Shown: positions 27,399 to 37,188, numbered from the stretch's first letter. The stretch: DNA of 64,000 nt from Saprospiraceae bacterium (GCA_020631405.1 JAHDHH010000005.1:52777-116776), one strand, 5' to 3'. The notes: a model not told the origin generated them from the letters alone. Translations and numbers: made by a program.

Positions 27399-29999
27399 CT
27401 ATGATTTTCCTAGCTTATAACGAAGACCTACATAGATATTTCTTCCAAAAATAGGAGCCCATACCAATGAGGCATCAAAATTACTAGTAAAAGGTTCGTC
27501 TACACCTAGGATTGGATCCTCTTGGGTAAAATTGAAAGCATTCTCAACACCAAGGTACCATTCGAATTCTGCTGAAAGAAACTTACGAATCTGGGCATTG
27601 ACTAAGAAGTAATCTGGAGTATACTCCTCATATTGAACATTATCTCCTCTCCAATCAGCGCTTGGCAGTCTTTGCTTTCCTCTCCAGTTAATAGTAGCGT
27701 CAAAGTACCACTTGCTCTCTGTCTCATAAGCGAGGTTGACAAATGCCTTGTGAAATGGATTGAATGGTGTTTCCTTTAATTCTCCACCTAGGTTAGCATA
27801 AGAGATATTGTACCTATAGGCTAACCTAACATCAAAATTGTCAAACAACTCATAGTCCAACTGAGCTTGAGCACTGTGACCATATGAATCTCCATTCTGA
27901 TTAACAAATTGAACAGCATACTCTTCGTAGTCAGCAATGATCTGATTAATAAAGTGGGTATAGTAGTAATCCACACTGAGCACCGACTCTCTATTGCCTA
28001 GATTGAGTTCTTGAGTCAAATTTACCCCAGAATTCCACGATACTTCTTTGTCTAACCCATAAAGTGGCAGGTTAGTCATGTTAAAATCGAGTCGTCTATT
28101 ATTGGCGAATATACGCGGGTTGTCATTGATAATATTCGGAGACCTCCACCCTATACCTGAAACAAATCTAATCACAGATCCATCCTTAATCGCATGGCGA
28201 ACATGCAATCGAGGAGAGGCTTGAAAGCCAAAATAGTTATGATGATCTCCTCTCAACCCAGCTACTATAGTCCAGTCAGGATTTGGCTTGAATGTGTACT
28301 CTGCGAATATCCCAGGTGTTTGTTCTATTCTATCAAATTCATGATTAATTGGAAACATAAGTCCAGATATATCTTGGATAAAATCTTCTTCGATATCATC
28401 TACTAGCAAGCTAATCCCAGTGGTGAGGCTATGCTGTTTGGATACCAGGTCAGTCTGAAAAAGAGCATTCGCATACAGGAATGTGTGGTCTACATTATAG
28501 GTCTTTACCCCAATCTGCGAATCCCGAGTATGCGTATTATAAGCTAACTGAAGACCCACACTCCTATTCTTTTGTTTATTAAATACTTTACCAATCTTAG
28601 CCCAGACATCAACCTTCTCCTTAGACGTCTGCCCTCCCCAACTCGCTTGAGATTGGTTCTGATCTAAGTATCCAAGGCTACCAACTTGAGATTCGTCTTG
28701 CGATACCTTCACTCCGAACTGTGCCTGCAAACCATTTTTATGCTGGTACTTCCACCTATTGATTCCAATGAAACTATTTGAAAGCTTATTGTCTAGAAAT
28801 CCATCTTCATTCCTATCCATTCTTTGCTGTCTTGTAGAACCATGAAGCAAGAATCCAGTTGAGATATTCTGATTGAACTCATGATTGTAATTCACATTAG
28901 CTTCATATCTTCCTCCTTGGTTTCCATAGACATTGAGGAAGAACTTGTCTACCTTTTCTGGTTTTCTTAATTCTGCATTGATCTGACCAGTCATACTCTC
29001 ATATCCGTTGACTACACTGCCAACTCCCTTGCTTAGCTGGATAGATTCTACCCATGGCCCAGGAGTATCTTCCATTCCGTGCACAACTGAGATACTCCTC
29101 ACATCAGGAATCAACTCCCTAGATATCTGTACATACTTCCCAGCCAGGCCTAGCATCTGTATCTGTCGAGTACCCGTCACTGCATCAGCAAAACTGACAT
29201 CTATAGCTGGACTTGTCTCAAAACTCTCAGATAAGCTACAACAAGCTGCCTTGCAAAGTTCTTCCTCCGATATCGAGGAGACCTGAATAGGGTCAATAAA
29301 TGAAATAGATGTTGTTTTCTTTTTATGAGTGATTACTACTTCATCCATGACTGTATTGGTATTCATTACATGGTGGACATTGTTAGTCCTAGAGACATCG
29401 ATGGTATCATTATTAAAGCCGATATAACTGATAATAAGGTTGTCAGTTGCAGCTATTCTCCCAATTTCAAAATTCCCATCTAGGTCAGTAGTGGCACCTA
29501 CATCGGCTCCTTTCCAAAGTACTGTTGCACCAATCAAAGACTCGAAGCCACCTTCAACTGCTTGCAAGACTTTACCTGATAAAAATAGAGACTTGGCAAA
29601 CTCCTTTGTTGGCTCTGTGGTCGCTTCCTCTGTCTCATCTCTATATTGACAGCAAAGTGCTAGATTATTGTAATCGGTAAGACTAGCACTAAAGAGCTCA
29701 TTGTCATAACCTACATCAGCTATTGCTTTTGCCAACACCTCAAGAGAAAATACGCTTGGTTTGACATCAACATGCAGCATTTGAGTTTCTAGGTTATAGC
29801 TTGCAGATCTTACTCCTTTTACTGAGTTAGATGCAGCCTCGATATTAGCTGTACACATCCCACATGCACCCGATACGGATAGCTCGACATGGTCAGCTTG
29901 GCCACTTAATGGAATTACGAGCCCTAAAGCAGTTGCAATTAGGATTACTTGTATAATTAATAGCCTTCCAAATCCTCGGAAGGTCGATGATAATTTCAT
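27399..29999 (-). CDS. TonB-dependent receptor with N-terminal heavy-metal-associated domain
   Basis: An 866-residue outer-membrane receptor. After a signal peptide, residues ~36-100 form an HMA domain with the metal-binding motif GACGMCTANIE. A CarboxypepD_reg domain (~138-220), a plug (~235-345) and the beta barrel follow. Extra cysteines occur before the plug: LALCCQY near residue 113 and LCKAACCSLSESF at the plug start. HMA domains and such Cys clusters bind Cu(I) or similar soft metals, so metal uptake or sensing is likely; copper is inferred, not shown. A DUF6660 gene, Cys/His rich, lies 65 bp upstream on the same strand and supports a metal role. Confidence 0.9.
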   Translation of the reverse strand: MKLSSTFRGFGRLLIIQVILIATALGLVIPLSGQADHVELSVSGACGMCTANIEAASNSVKGVRSASYNLETQMLHVDVKPSVFSLEVLAKAIADVGYDNELFSASLTDYNNLALCCQYRDETEEATTEPTKEFAKSLFLSGKVLQAVEGGFESLIGATVLWKGADVGATTDLDGNFEIGRIAATDNLIISYIGFNNDTIDVSRTNNVHHVMNTNTVMDEVVITHKKKTTSISFIDPIQVSSISEEELCKAACCSLSESFETSPAIDVSFADAVTGTRQIQMLGLAGKYVQISRELIPDVRSISVVHGMEDTPGPWVESIQLSKGVGSVVNGYESMTGQINAELRKPEKVDKFFLNVYGNQGGRYEANVNYNHEFNQNISTGFLLHGSTRQQRMDRNEDGFLDNKLSNSFIGINRWKYQHKNGLQAQFGVKVSQDESQVGSLGYLDQNQSQASWGGQTSKEKVDVWAKIGKVFNKQKNRSVGLQLAYNTHTRDSQIGVKTYNVDHTFLYANALFQTDLVSKQHSLTTGISLLVDDIEEDFIQDISGLMFPINHEFDRIEQTPGIFAEYTFKPNPDWTIVAGLRGDHHNYFGFQASPRLHVRHAIKDGSVIRFVSGIGWRSPNIINDNPRIFANNRRLDFNMTNLPLYGLDKEVSWNSGVNLTQELNLGNRESVLSVDYYYTHFINQIIADYEEYAVQFVNQNGDSYGHSAQAQLDYELFDNFDVRLAYRYNISYANLGGELKETPFNPFHKAFVNLAYETESKWYFDATINWRGKQRLPSADWRGDNVQYEEYTPDYFLVNAQIRKFLSAEFEWYLGVENAFNFTQEDPILGVDEPFTSNFDASLVWAPIFGRNIYVGLRYKLGKS

Positions 30000-30064
30000 G
30001 ATTATAGTTTAGTATGATAAAATGATAAAAGAACAGACAGGACGTACCTATCCATTAGAATTCA

Positions 30065-30373
30065 TCATACTAGAGCTGGAGGGTGCCATATGGCATGCAT
30101 AACAGACAAATCATACAGGTCAGAATACTCCACCGTCAATTCATTTGTAGAAACCGGCATTGTAATGGATGATAAGATATAGTCTTCAACGACATAGTTT
30201 AGTCCGCAACCGAAACAAATACAAGCTGAACCACAATGGCCTTGATCACTATCTTGCTCTTGGTGCTGACTATGGTGAGTTTCTTCTTCTGCACAATAAT
30301 GTCCAGTGCTACAGCTTGGTAACACTGAAGCTTTGAAAAATATAAGGACTAATATGAATGCGGATAATTTCAT
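30065..30373 (-). CDS. DUF6660-like small secreted Cys/His-rich protein
   Basis: A 102-residue protein when started at the Met at 30373, which gives a signal peptide (MKLSAFILVLIFFKASVLPSC); the frame is open to 30469 but that extension looks unlike a signal. The middle is rich in His, Cys and acidic residues (HYCAEEETHHSQHQEQDSD, then CGSACICFGC) and the end reads IWHPPALV, all typical of DUF6660 proteins found beside metal-related TonB receptors. Likely a periplasmic metal-binding partner of the downstream HMA receptor. A TAnnTTTG-like box (minus 30389-30382) lies only 8 bp before the start, closer than usual. Confidence 0.72.
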   Translation of the reverse strand: MKLSAFILVLIFFKASVLPSCSTGHYCAEEETHHSQHQEQDSDQGHCGSACICFGCGLNYVVEDYILSSITMPVSTNELTVEYSDLYDLSVMHAIWHPPALV

Positions 30374-30573
30374 TCTAAGCACAAAGATAACGCAAATTAC
30401 TAATAACAATGTTGCAACAATTGAATATCGTATACTAAATAAGCATAATACCTTTGATAGTTTCAGCACTTAGCCAAGTGTGACTCCCCTTGCCTTCTTT
30501 ACCTTAATTACAAACTTCAGTCATTAGGTCATCAAAGGCATCATTTTTGCTGCACTAACACAAACTGATACTT

Positions 30574-31434
30574 GTGAAAAAGGATACTGCAATACTCATG
30601 ATACACTGCCCTGATCAAAAAGGCATTGTTTCCACTGTGACAGACTTTCTCTTAACCAATGACGGAAACATCATTGACCTTGACCAACATGTGGATCATA
30701 GCGAGCAATACTTCTACATGCGAGTAGAATGGGAGCTTGATGGGTTTGGCATTCCTCAAGACAAAATTGCTGAGTTTTTTGAAACTTTGATAGCCAAGAA
30801 ATACAACATGCAGTGGAGTATTGAGTTTTGCCACTGCGTGCCAAGGGTAGCTATATTCGTCTCTAAATATGGTCATTGCTTGTACGATATCCTAGCTCGT
30901 TGGGAGTCAAAAGAATGGGACGTTGAGATCCCATTTATCATTAGTAATCATGACAAATTTAGAAAGGTTGCAGAGCGACATGGCATTCCATTTTATCACA
31001 TCCCGATTATTAAAGATAATAAGCAGGAACAAGAGGCCAAAGAAATTGCTCTATTGCAGGAACATAATATAGACCTGATATTACTTGCTCGATATATGCA
31101 AATCATATCAGAGAATATGGTTTCGAAGTACAAAAATAAAATCATCAATATTCATCATTCTTCACTACCAGCATTTGCAGGAGCTGACCCTTACGGAAAT
31201 GCCTTTAAGCGAGGTGTCAAGTTTATGGGTGCAACAGCTCATTATGTCACTTCAGACCTCGATGAAGGCCCAATAATTTGTCAGGATGTAGTACCTATAT
31301 CGCATAGAGATTCAATCAAAGATCTGAAGCGTAAAGGCAAGGATATAGAGAAGATTGTATTTGCCCAAGCCATATGGTCGCATATCAATCATAATGTCAT
31401 GACTTACAACAATAAGACTGTAGTGTTTGAGTGA
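30574..31434 (+). CDS. purU: Formyltetrahydrofolate deformylase
   Basis: A 286-residue enzyme that hydrolyses 10-formyltetrahydrofolate to formate and tetrahydrofolate. It has an N-terminal ACT domain (residues ~5-85, MIHCPDQKGIVSTVTDFL) and a formyltransferase-like catalytic domain with IISNHDKFR, NIHHSSLPAFAGADPY and TSDLDEGPIICQD, whose Asn, His and Asp are the expected catalytic residues. The start codon is GTG at 30574. It appears monocistronic; 282 bp of noncoding DNA follow before the next gene. Confidence 0.94.
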   Translation: MKKDTAILMIHCPDQKGIVSTVTDFLLTNDGNIIDLDQHVDHSEQYFYMRVEWELDGFGIPQDKIAEFFETLIAKKYNMQWSIEFCHCVPRVAIFVSKYGHCLYDILARWESKEWDVEIPFIISNHDKFRKVAERHGIPFYHIPIIKDNKQEQEAKEIALLQEHNIDLILLARYMQIISENMVSKYKNKIINIHHSSLPAFAGADPYGNAFKRGVKFMGATAHYVTSDLDEGPIICQDVVPISHRDSIKDLKRKGKDIEKIVFAQAIWSHINHNVMTYNNKTVVFE

Positions 31435-31507
31435 TGCAAGACTATAGTATTCTTCTGAGTTTACACTAATAGCTAACTGACAAAATCAAGAATTGCAACC
31501 CAGTTAT

Positions 31508-31526
31508 TTGAAGTATTTAACTTCAA
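31508..31526. repeat. Palindrome in the purU-regulator gap
   Basis: TTGAAGT (31508-31514) and ACTTCAA (31520-31526) are perfect 7-bp arms around ATTTA. The same 18 bases (TTGAAGTATTTAACTTCA) recur inside susD at 37790-37807. No gene, terminator with T run or promoter box was recognised in the rest of the 31435-31716 gap. Confidence 0.5.
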
Positions 31527-31716
31527 CCTGAATGTCTGTAGTTCATCTTATCAGCACGATTAACATGATAAATACTCTATCTTATTCAATATAAAAATAG
31601 AGAGTCCAACCAGTAGAATAATCAAATAACTAGTGATATTACTGCTTCGTCTCAATACTTCAATTTATATTCGAGATTGTAAGTAGTCCAGAACATTAAC
31701 TCTCAAACCCACAGTT

Positions 31717-32442
31717 GTGCTAGACAAGTATGTTGAAGTAGTCAAAGAAAACTTGACAGAAGTCAAAAGTACATATAGTTGCTTAGTGACTGTTGACTGT
31801 GTCATCTTTGGTTACGACCAATCTAGTCTCAAGCTACTAGTCATTAAGTGCAAAGACGAACCATTTAAAGGTCAGTACTCCCTGCTTGGAGATATTGTAT
31901 TCGCTGATGAGAGCTTGGACGAATCCGCTAAGAGGATCCTTAAACAACGAGCTGGCCTCGAGAATATCTATGTCGAAGAGGTAAAGGCATTCTCTGCAAA
32001 GGACAGACATCCCTTAGACAGAGTCATTACGGTAGCTTATTACTCTTTAGTCAAGATCGGTCAATACGAGCTCAAAGATGCTCAGGATCGTGATCTACAA
32101 TGGATAGAACTTTCAGAAGCTCACAACATGGCCTATGACCATGATCTCATCCTTCAGACATCTATGAACAGACTGAAAGTAAGACTCAGAGAGCGACCGA
32201 TTGGCTTCAACCTACTTCCCAAAAGATTCACCCTTAATCAGCTACAAAATCTCTATGAAACTGTCCTTGGCATTACATTAGACAAGCGAAACTTCAGACG
32301 AAAACTTAACTCACTTGACCTCCTCATAGACCTTGATCAAACTCAAGATGATGTGTCGCACAGACCAGCTAAACTTTATAGCTTTGACATGGATACCTAT
32401 AAGCTCAGAAAGAAGAATGGCAACCTACAATTTGACATTTAG
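31717..32442 (+). CDS. Nudix-fold transcriptional regulator (NrtR/AraR-like)
   Basis: A 241-residue protein with an N-terminal Nudix domain (~20-150) and a C-terminal winged helix (~155-230, PIGFNLLPKRFTLNQLQNLY and NFRRKLNSLDLL). The Nudix box is degenerate: GDIVFADESLDESAKRILKQ keeps the overall pattern but Ile and Gln/Arg replace the catalytic Glu residues, so it probably senses a ligand rather than hydrolysing one. This architecture is that of NrtR, and of the Bacteroides arabinose regulator AraR. The start is GTG at 31717. Its position directly before the susE-C-D genes makes it the likely regulator of the starch locus (inference). Confidence 0.85.
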   Translation: MLDKYVEVVKENLTEVKSTYSCLVTVDCVIFGYDQSSLKLLVIKCKDEPFKGQYSLLGDIVFADESLDESAKRILKQRAGLENIYVEEVKAFSAKDRHPLDRVITVAYYSLVKIGQYELKDAQDRDLQWIELSEAHNMAYDHDLILQTSMNRLKVRLRERPIGFNLLPKRFTLNQLQNLYETVLGITLDKRNFRRKLNSLDLLIDLDQTQDDVSHRPAKLYSFDMDTYKLRKKNGNLQFDI

Positions 32443-32553
32443 ACTCAGTGTAACAACCTGAAATACAGTCTAATAAACTCACTGTCAAGAAAAATATCCA
32501 CCGCTTTGCATTGATATACTCAATTTTATATTAATTTCGCTTAAAGACAATAT

Positions 32554-32566
32554 TGTCAATGTGACA
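32554..32566. promoter_or_regulatory. Candidate operator upstream of susE-like gene
   Basis: TGTCA-ATG-TGACA is a perfect 5-bp-arm inverted repeat 77 bp upstream of the susE-like start. The same TGTCA-N3-TGACA pattern occurs upstream of pgmB at 45563-45575. It overlaps a second palindrome, GACAATATTGTC (32546-32557). Confidence 0.5.
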
Positions 32567-32643
32567 CTAACTCCATTGAAGACTTGTCTTGAATCTAATT
32601 ATAACTATACTATTTTATCAATCAATTAACGCAAATATCTACT

Positions 32644-34077
32644 ATGAAAAAATTATTTAACTATTCGTTTATGTTGATGCTCCTTAGCTCAATGTTAGTC
32701 ATGACATCATGTGATGAAGATGACCCAATCATCATTGATCCAGGAAGCGGAAGTGTCAATGTTGCTGATGGACTGTATTTAAGTTTAGATGGTGCTGATC
32801 CAGCAAGTTCTGCAGGGCTTTCTGCTGAGGTTGTAGAGGCTAATGACTTTCAATCACAAGATAGATCTGGGTTCAACGCTGGCTATATGTGGCTCGAAGC
32901 TGGAAGCTACAATGTTGTTCAAATTACTGACAAGGAAGTAACAGCTACTATTGGAGGTACATTGGAAACAGTTACTGACGAGGGTTCAAACTGTGAGCAC
33001 AATAGCTTCTTGCTAGTAACTACAGCTGTTGATGGACCTGCTTTCAATGTTGCAAATGCGGGACTATACAAGGTATCTCATGACGAAATGACAAGTGAAT
33101 TAATTCTTTACAATATCAAAGATGCAAGTATCATTGGAAGTGCAACTCCAAATGGATGGTCTTTAGATACGCCACTTACAGGTACTCTTAGTGCAGATGG
33201 TGGATCTTGGTCTCAGTCTGGCGTAGTACTTAGAAGTGGAGAATGGAAGGTAAGATTCAACTGTAGATGGGGAATCAACAGAAGAATCGATCCAAATGGA
33301 TCACTAAATGATGCTTCAAATGGTTATCAAATGTTTACAAACTTTGGTGGTTCTACTGCTGACTTAGTGACAGGTGGCAGCAACATCCAACAAGGAGAAG
33401 ATGGAGAATATACTATTACTGTTAATTGGAGCAAGCAAAATGGATTTACTCTAGATGCTGAAAGAACAGGAGATGCTCCAGAAATCACGTTTAATCCCAA
33501 TGACTACCAAATGGGAATCATTGGTGATGCAACAGCTAATGGCTGGGATGCAGATAGAAACCTATTCCACAAAGAAGATGCAGGTGTTCATACTTGGTAT
33601 GGAGTTGTCTCTTTCGCAGATTCAGGAAACTGGAAGTTCAGAGCAAATGATGCTTGGGACTTCAACTTAGGTGGAGAATTGGCTACACTTTCAAATGGAG
33701 GAGCTGATATCCCAACTCCTGGAGCAGGAGCTAGATATATCACACTATCTACTGCTGATGAAGGAGATACATGGTCTGCAACTATGAGTGATGCAGGATG
33801 GGGAGTTATTGGAGTTGGAGGACCAGGAGCTACTTGGGATAGCGATGTAGATATGACAGCAAATGGATTTGCTGATGGTGTTACGACATACTCTTTGACC
33901 GGTGATTTTACTACAGAAGAGTGGAAGTTTAGAGCAGGAGACGATTGGGCACACAACCTTGGTGGTGACTTGACTTTCTTAAATACAGATGGAAACAACA
34001 TAGCTCTAGGACAAGCTGGAACTTATACAGTGACACTTTCTTTCAATGGAGAAGTGTACTCTGCAACAGTACAATAA
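32644..34077 (+). CDS. SusE/SusF-like outer-membrane starch-binding lipoprotein
   Basis: A 477-residue surface lipoprotein with lipobox Cys23 (VMTSC). The mature part has an N-terminal Ig-like region and three repeats of a carbohydrate-binding module. Each repeat has a glycine/tryptophan core: IGSATPNGWSLDTPL, IGDATANGWDADRNL and the more divergent GATWDSDVDM. Each also carries a WKFRAN/WKFRAG-type segment, and repeats two and three end NLGGE/NLGGD. This is the pattern of SusE/SusF, which hold maltooligosaccharides at the surface. Unlike the Bacteroides order, it precedes susC and is separated from it by a strong terminator, suggesting it is made in larger amounts. Confidence 0.87.
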   Translation: MKKLFNYSFMLMLLSSMLVMTSCDEDDPIIIDPGSGSVNVADGLYLSLDGADPASSAGLSAEVVEANDFQSQDRSGFNAGYMWLEAGSYNVVQITDKEVTATIGGTLETVTDEGSNCEHNSFLLVTTAVDGPAFNVANAGLYKVSHDEMTSELILYNIKDASIIGSATPNGWSLDTPLTGTLSADGGSWSQSGVVLRSGEWKVRFNCRWGINRRIDPNGSLNDASNGYQMFTNFGGSTADLVTGGSNIQQGEDGEYTITVNWSKQNGFTLDAERTGDAPEITFNPNDYQMGIIGDATANGWDADRNLFHKEDAGVHTWYGVVSFADSGNWKFRANDAWDFNLGGELATLSNGGADIPTPGAGARYITLSTADEGDTWSATMSDAGWGVIGVGGPGATWDSDVDMTANGFADGVTTYSLTGDFTTEEWKFRAGDDWAHNLGGDLTFLNTDGNNIALGQAGTYTVTLSFNGEVYSATVQ

Positions 34078-34089
34078 TTAATTTTTTTG

Positions 34090-34124
34090 ATGGGCTGACT
34101 ATACTGTAGTCAGCCCATTTTTTG
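34090..34124 (+). terminator. Strong intrinsic terminator between susE-like and susC
   Basis: Perfect 12-bp arms ATGGGCTGACTA (34090-34101) and TAGTCAGCCCAT (34107-34118) with a TACTG loop are followed by TTTTTT. It lies 12 bp after the susE-like stop and 65 bp before susC. A small palindrome, AGCCT-GCAT-AGGCT (34141-34154), follows before susC. Confidence 0.85.
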
Positions 34125-34188
34125 TCTTTTCAAAGGACCTAGCCTGCATAGGCTGCATCATTTTAATACGAAAATCTAAAATCTAACT

Positions 34189-37188
34189 ATGAGAATATTA
34201 CGATGCTCTCAGCGTATTGTAGCATTTGCTGCTGTATGTTTTCTTTGTCTGACATCTGCTTTCTCTCAAATTAGCGGCGTAGTCTCCGACCCCACTTCTG
34301 GAGAACCCCTGATAGGTGTCAATGTTACAGTTAAGTCTAATCAGTCTGTAGGTACTATTACAGACTTTGATGGTAGGTACACCATCAATGCTGGTGAAGG
34401 AGATATCCTTGTATTCTCCTATGTAGGTTACAATACTACCGAACAGGAAGTCACTCCAGGGTTTGATGGCAACCTAAGTTTAGGTGAAGCCAGCGAACTT
34501 CTTGATGAAGTTGTAGTCATTGGATATGGAGCGGTTGGCAAGAAAGACCTTACAGGTGTGGTTACCAAGGTCAATGAAAAAGACTTCATTAAAGGGTCTA
34601 TCAACTCTCCAGAGAAACTCCTCAATGGGAAGGTTGCAGGTCTACAAATCTCAAGTAATAGTGACCCAGGAGGTGAGTCTAGGATTAGAATCAGAGGTGG
34701 AACCTCCATAGGTGAAGAATTCGGAGCATCAAATGATCCACTGATAGTTATTGATGGGGTACCAATGGACAATCGATCGGTAGCAGGGTCTAGAAACCCT
34801 CTCAACTTTGTCAATGCTAGTGAAATAGCAAGTATGACGGTGCTTAAGGATGCTTCAGCAGCAGCGATTTATGGATCTAGAGGTGCCAATGGTGTTATTA
34901 TCATTACAACAAAGCAAGGATCATCGGGCAAACTAAAAATTGACTACTCAGGCAATGTCAATGCAGCTGTGCTTGCTGCTGAAACAACCAACCTCAGTGC
35001 AGCTAATTTCAGAAATGCCATTAACTCAAAGGCCCCACAAGAAATAGAGTTTCTTGGAGATTCAAATACTGACTGGGTTGATGAGGTTACCCAGGTTGCT
35101 CAAAGCACTGAACACAACATAGGGCTATCAGGCGGAACTAAAGATATCAACTATAGACTCTTTGGTGGCTTTCTAAAGAATAATGGAGTCTTACTTACAT
35201 CTCAGCACCAGACTATAAGTTTTGGCGGTAATGTCAATATGAACTTCTTTGACAAAGTACTGGAAGTAAGATTGAAGTCTAAAACTGGACTTACAGAAGA
35301 TAGATTTACTCCTGATGTCATGGGATCAGCAATAGGGTTTGACCCAACAAGACCAGTACTTGACCCTGATTCTCCATTTGGTGGATACTATCAATGGGAC
35401 GACCCTCTTGCAGTCACTAACCCTGTCTCGTCTTTGATGCTGACCAATGATCTTGGAAAAACTACAAGAACGCTAAACTCAGCAGGTTTGACTATCAATC
35501 TACCATTCGTAGAAGGACTTTCATTGACTTCTGATGTGAGTTATGACCTGATTGATGGGACAAAGAGAAAACTAGAAGACCCTACCCTCAAAGACAATGA
35601 ATCATTCGTCAGGGGTGGATTTCTATTCAATGAAAACTTTGAAAACTATACTAAGCAGATAGAGAGTTATGCCACATACAATCTGCCTCTAGAAGGTATC
35701 AATTCTAAGTTGAACCTTGTTGCAGGTCACTCTTGGTTAGAAAGCGACCAACAAAACAGATGGGAGCAAGGTCGAGAACTTACCCTCGAAGATGGAGAGT
35801 ATACATATACTACTGACATTCAGCAGGATTCTTTTCTGGTTACAAATAGACTGATTTCATTCTTTGGTAGAGCTAATTTTACCTTGAATGAGAAATACCT
35901 CATCACTGCATCATTAAGAAGAGATGGCTCTTCTAGGTTTGGCCAAGGCAACAGATGGGGACTCTTTCCTTCTGCTGCAGTAGCATGGAGGGTACTAGAG
36001 GAAGACTTTGGAAAGACTCTCTCTAACACCTTTTCCGATTTGAAATTAAGACTGAGTTGGGGTGTGACTGGAAGTCAAGAGTTTGACGACTTTCTTTACT
36101 CTACCTTCTACAGTTACAGTACGACAGATGCAGCCTACCAATTTGGAGATGGCTTTGTGCAGACACTAAGAGGGATAGGTGTAGATCCGAATATCAAATG
36201 GGAAGAGTCTAGAACCCTCAACTTTGGTATCGACTATGGTCTATTAAACAATAGAATAAATGGGTCCATAGAAGTGTACAACAAGACCACAGATGACCTT
36301 ATTTTTAAAATTGCAGCTCCTGCATTTACCAACTTATCAGATAGAATCATTACCAATGTTGGAGAAGTCTCTAACAAAGGTGTCGAACTTTCTTTGAATA
36401 CCATCTTATACGATAAACCAAATTGGGGACTATCCTTAAACTTCAATGCCACAAGGAATGTCAATAAAATCATTGCCTTAGACAATACCAATGATCCGAA
36501 CTTTGGAGGATACGAGACAGGTGGAATATCAGGTGATGTAGGCCAGACTATCCAAATCCTTAAAGTAGGAGAAAGTATTGGTACATTTAGAACATATATT
36601 CATAAAAGAGGTGCAGATGGTCTTCCAATCCCTGACAAAGAGGATATCAATGGTGATGGTCTCGTAGACTTACTCGACATCTACGAAGACATTAACAAAG
36701 ATGGTCTCATTAATGAAAATGACTTGGTAGTTAATGAAAGCTCTCAACCAGATCTCATGCTAGGCCTATCGACAACTTTGAGATACAAAAAGTTTGACCT
36801 TTCAGCTACGATGAGGTCTCACCTTGGTAACTATGTTTACAACAATGTAGCCTCATCTTCAGGCTTCTTTGAGAAACTCACCGATAGAGTCACAAATAAC
36901 ATTGATGAGTCTGCCTTTCGGTTAAACTTTAAGAAAAGACAACTCAAATCAGACTACTATGTTGAAAATGCTTCATTCTTCAAGTTAGACAACCTGACAC
37001 TTGGATATAATATTGGAAGCAATAAAGCGCTTAGAAATTTTAGAGTCTATGGCACAGTGACTAATCTTCTGACAATTACTGGGTATTCTGGGTTAGACCC
37101 TGAGCTGCCTCAGTACAATGGTGGTATTGACAACAACCTGTATCCAATCTCTAGAAACTTCCTCATTGGTCTAAACATAGGCTTCTAA
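34189..37188 (+). CDS. susC: SusC/RagA family TonB-linked outer-membrane protein
   Basis: A 999-residue outer-membrane importer of the SusC family. It has a signal peptide ending near CLTSAFSQ, a CarboxypepD_reg domain (ISGVVSDPTSGEPLIGVNV), the conserved EVVVIGYGAVGKKDLTG segment near residue 107, and a plug with PLIVIDGVPM and KDASAAAIYGSRGANGVIIITTK. It is followed 12 bp downstream by its SusD partner. With the GH13 and maltose phosphorylase genes facing it, the substrate is probably maltooligosaccharides or starch fragments. Confidence 0.96.
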   Translation: MRILRCSQRIVAFAAVCFLCLTSAFSQISGVVSDPTSGEPLIGVNVTVKSNQSVGTITDFDGRYTINAGEGDILVFSYVGYNTTEQEVTPGFDGNLSLGEASELLDEVVVIGYGAVGKKDLTGVVTKVNEKDFIKGSINSPEKLLNGKVAGLQISSNSDPGGESRIRIRGGTSIGEEFGASNDPLIVIDGVPMDNRSVAGSRNPLNFVNASEIASMTVLKDASAAAIYGSRGANGVIIITTKQGSSGKLKIDYSGNVNAAVLAAETTNLSAANFRNAINSKAPQEIEFLGDSNTDWVDEVTQVAQSTEHNIGLSGGTKDINYRLFGGFLKNNGVLLTSQHQTISFGGNVNMNFFDKVLEVRLKSKTGLTEDRFTPDVMGSAIGFDPTRPVLDPDSPFGGYYQWDDPLAVTNPVSSLMLTNDLGKTTRTLNSAGLTINLPFVEGLSLTSDVSYDLIDGTKRKLEDPTLKDNESFVRGGFLFNENFENYTKQIESYATYNLPLEGINSKLNLVAGHSWLESDQQNRWEQGRELTLEDGEYTYTTDIQQDSFLVTNRLISFFGRANFTLNEKYLITASLRRDGSSRFGQGNRWGLFPSAAVAWRVLEEDFGKTLSNTFSDLKLRLSWGVTGSQEFDDFLYSTFYSYSTTDAAYQFGDGFVQTLRGIGVDPNIKWEESRTLNFGIDYGLLNNRINGSIEVYNKTTDDLIFKIAAPAFTNLSDRIITNVGEVSNKGVELSLNTILYDKPNWGLSLNFNATRNVNKIIALDNTNDPNFGGYETGGISGDVGQTIQILKVGESIGTFRTYIHKRGADGLPIPDKEDINGDGLVDLLDIYEDINKDGLINENDLVVNESSQPDLMLGLSTTLRYKKFDLSATMRSHLGNYVYNNVASSSGFFEKLTDRVTNNIDESAFRLNFKKRQLKSDYYVENASFFKLDNLTLGYNIGSNKALRNFRVYGTVTNLLTITGYSGLDPELPQYNGGIDNNLYPISRNFLIGLNIGF

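Noticed and set aside
30374..30389. TATCTTTG box 8 bp before the DUF6660-like start
   Set aside because: Same problem of spacing; a leaderless transcript is possible but not supported enough to list as a promoter.
32546..32557. Perfect palindrome GACAATATTGTC as the main operator
   Set aside because: Eleven of its bases also occur inside the kinase gene near 62503, and it is not found before pgmB; the overlapping TGTCA-N3-TGACA is shared by both operons.
33588..34001. 137-codon minus-strand open frame
   Set aside because: It is the shadow of the susE-like repeats; low-complexity Ser/Pro composition mirrors the Gly/Asp-rich sense strand.
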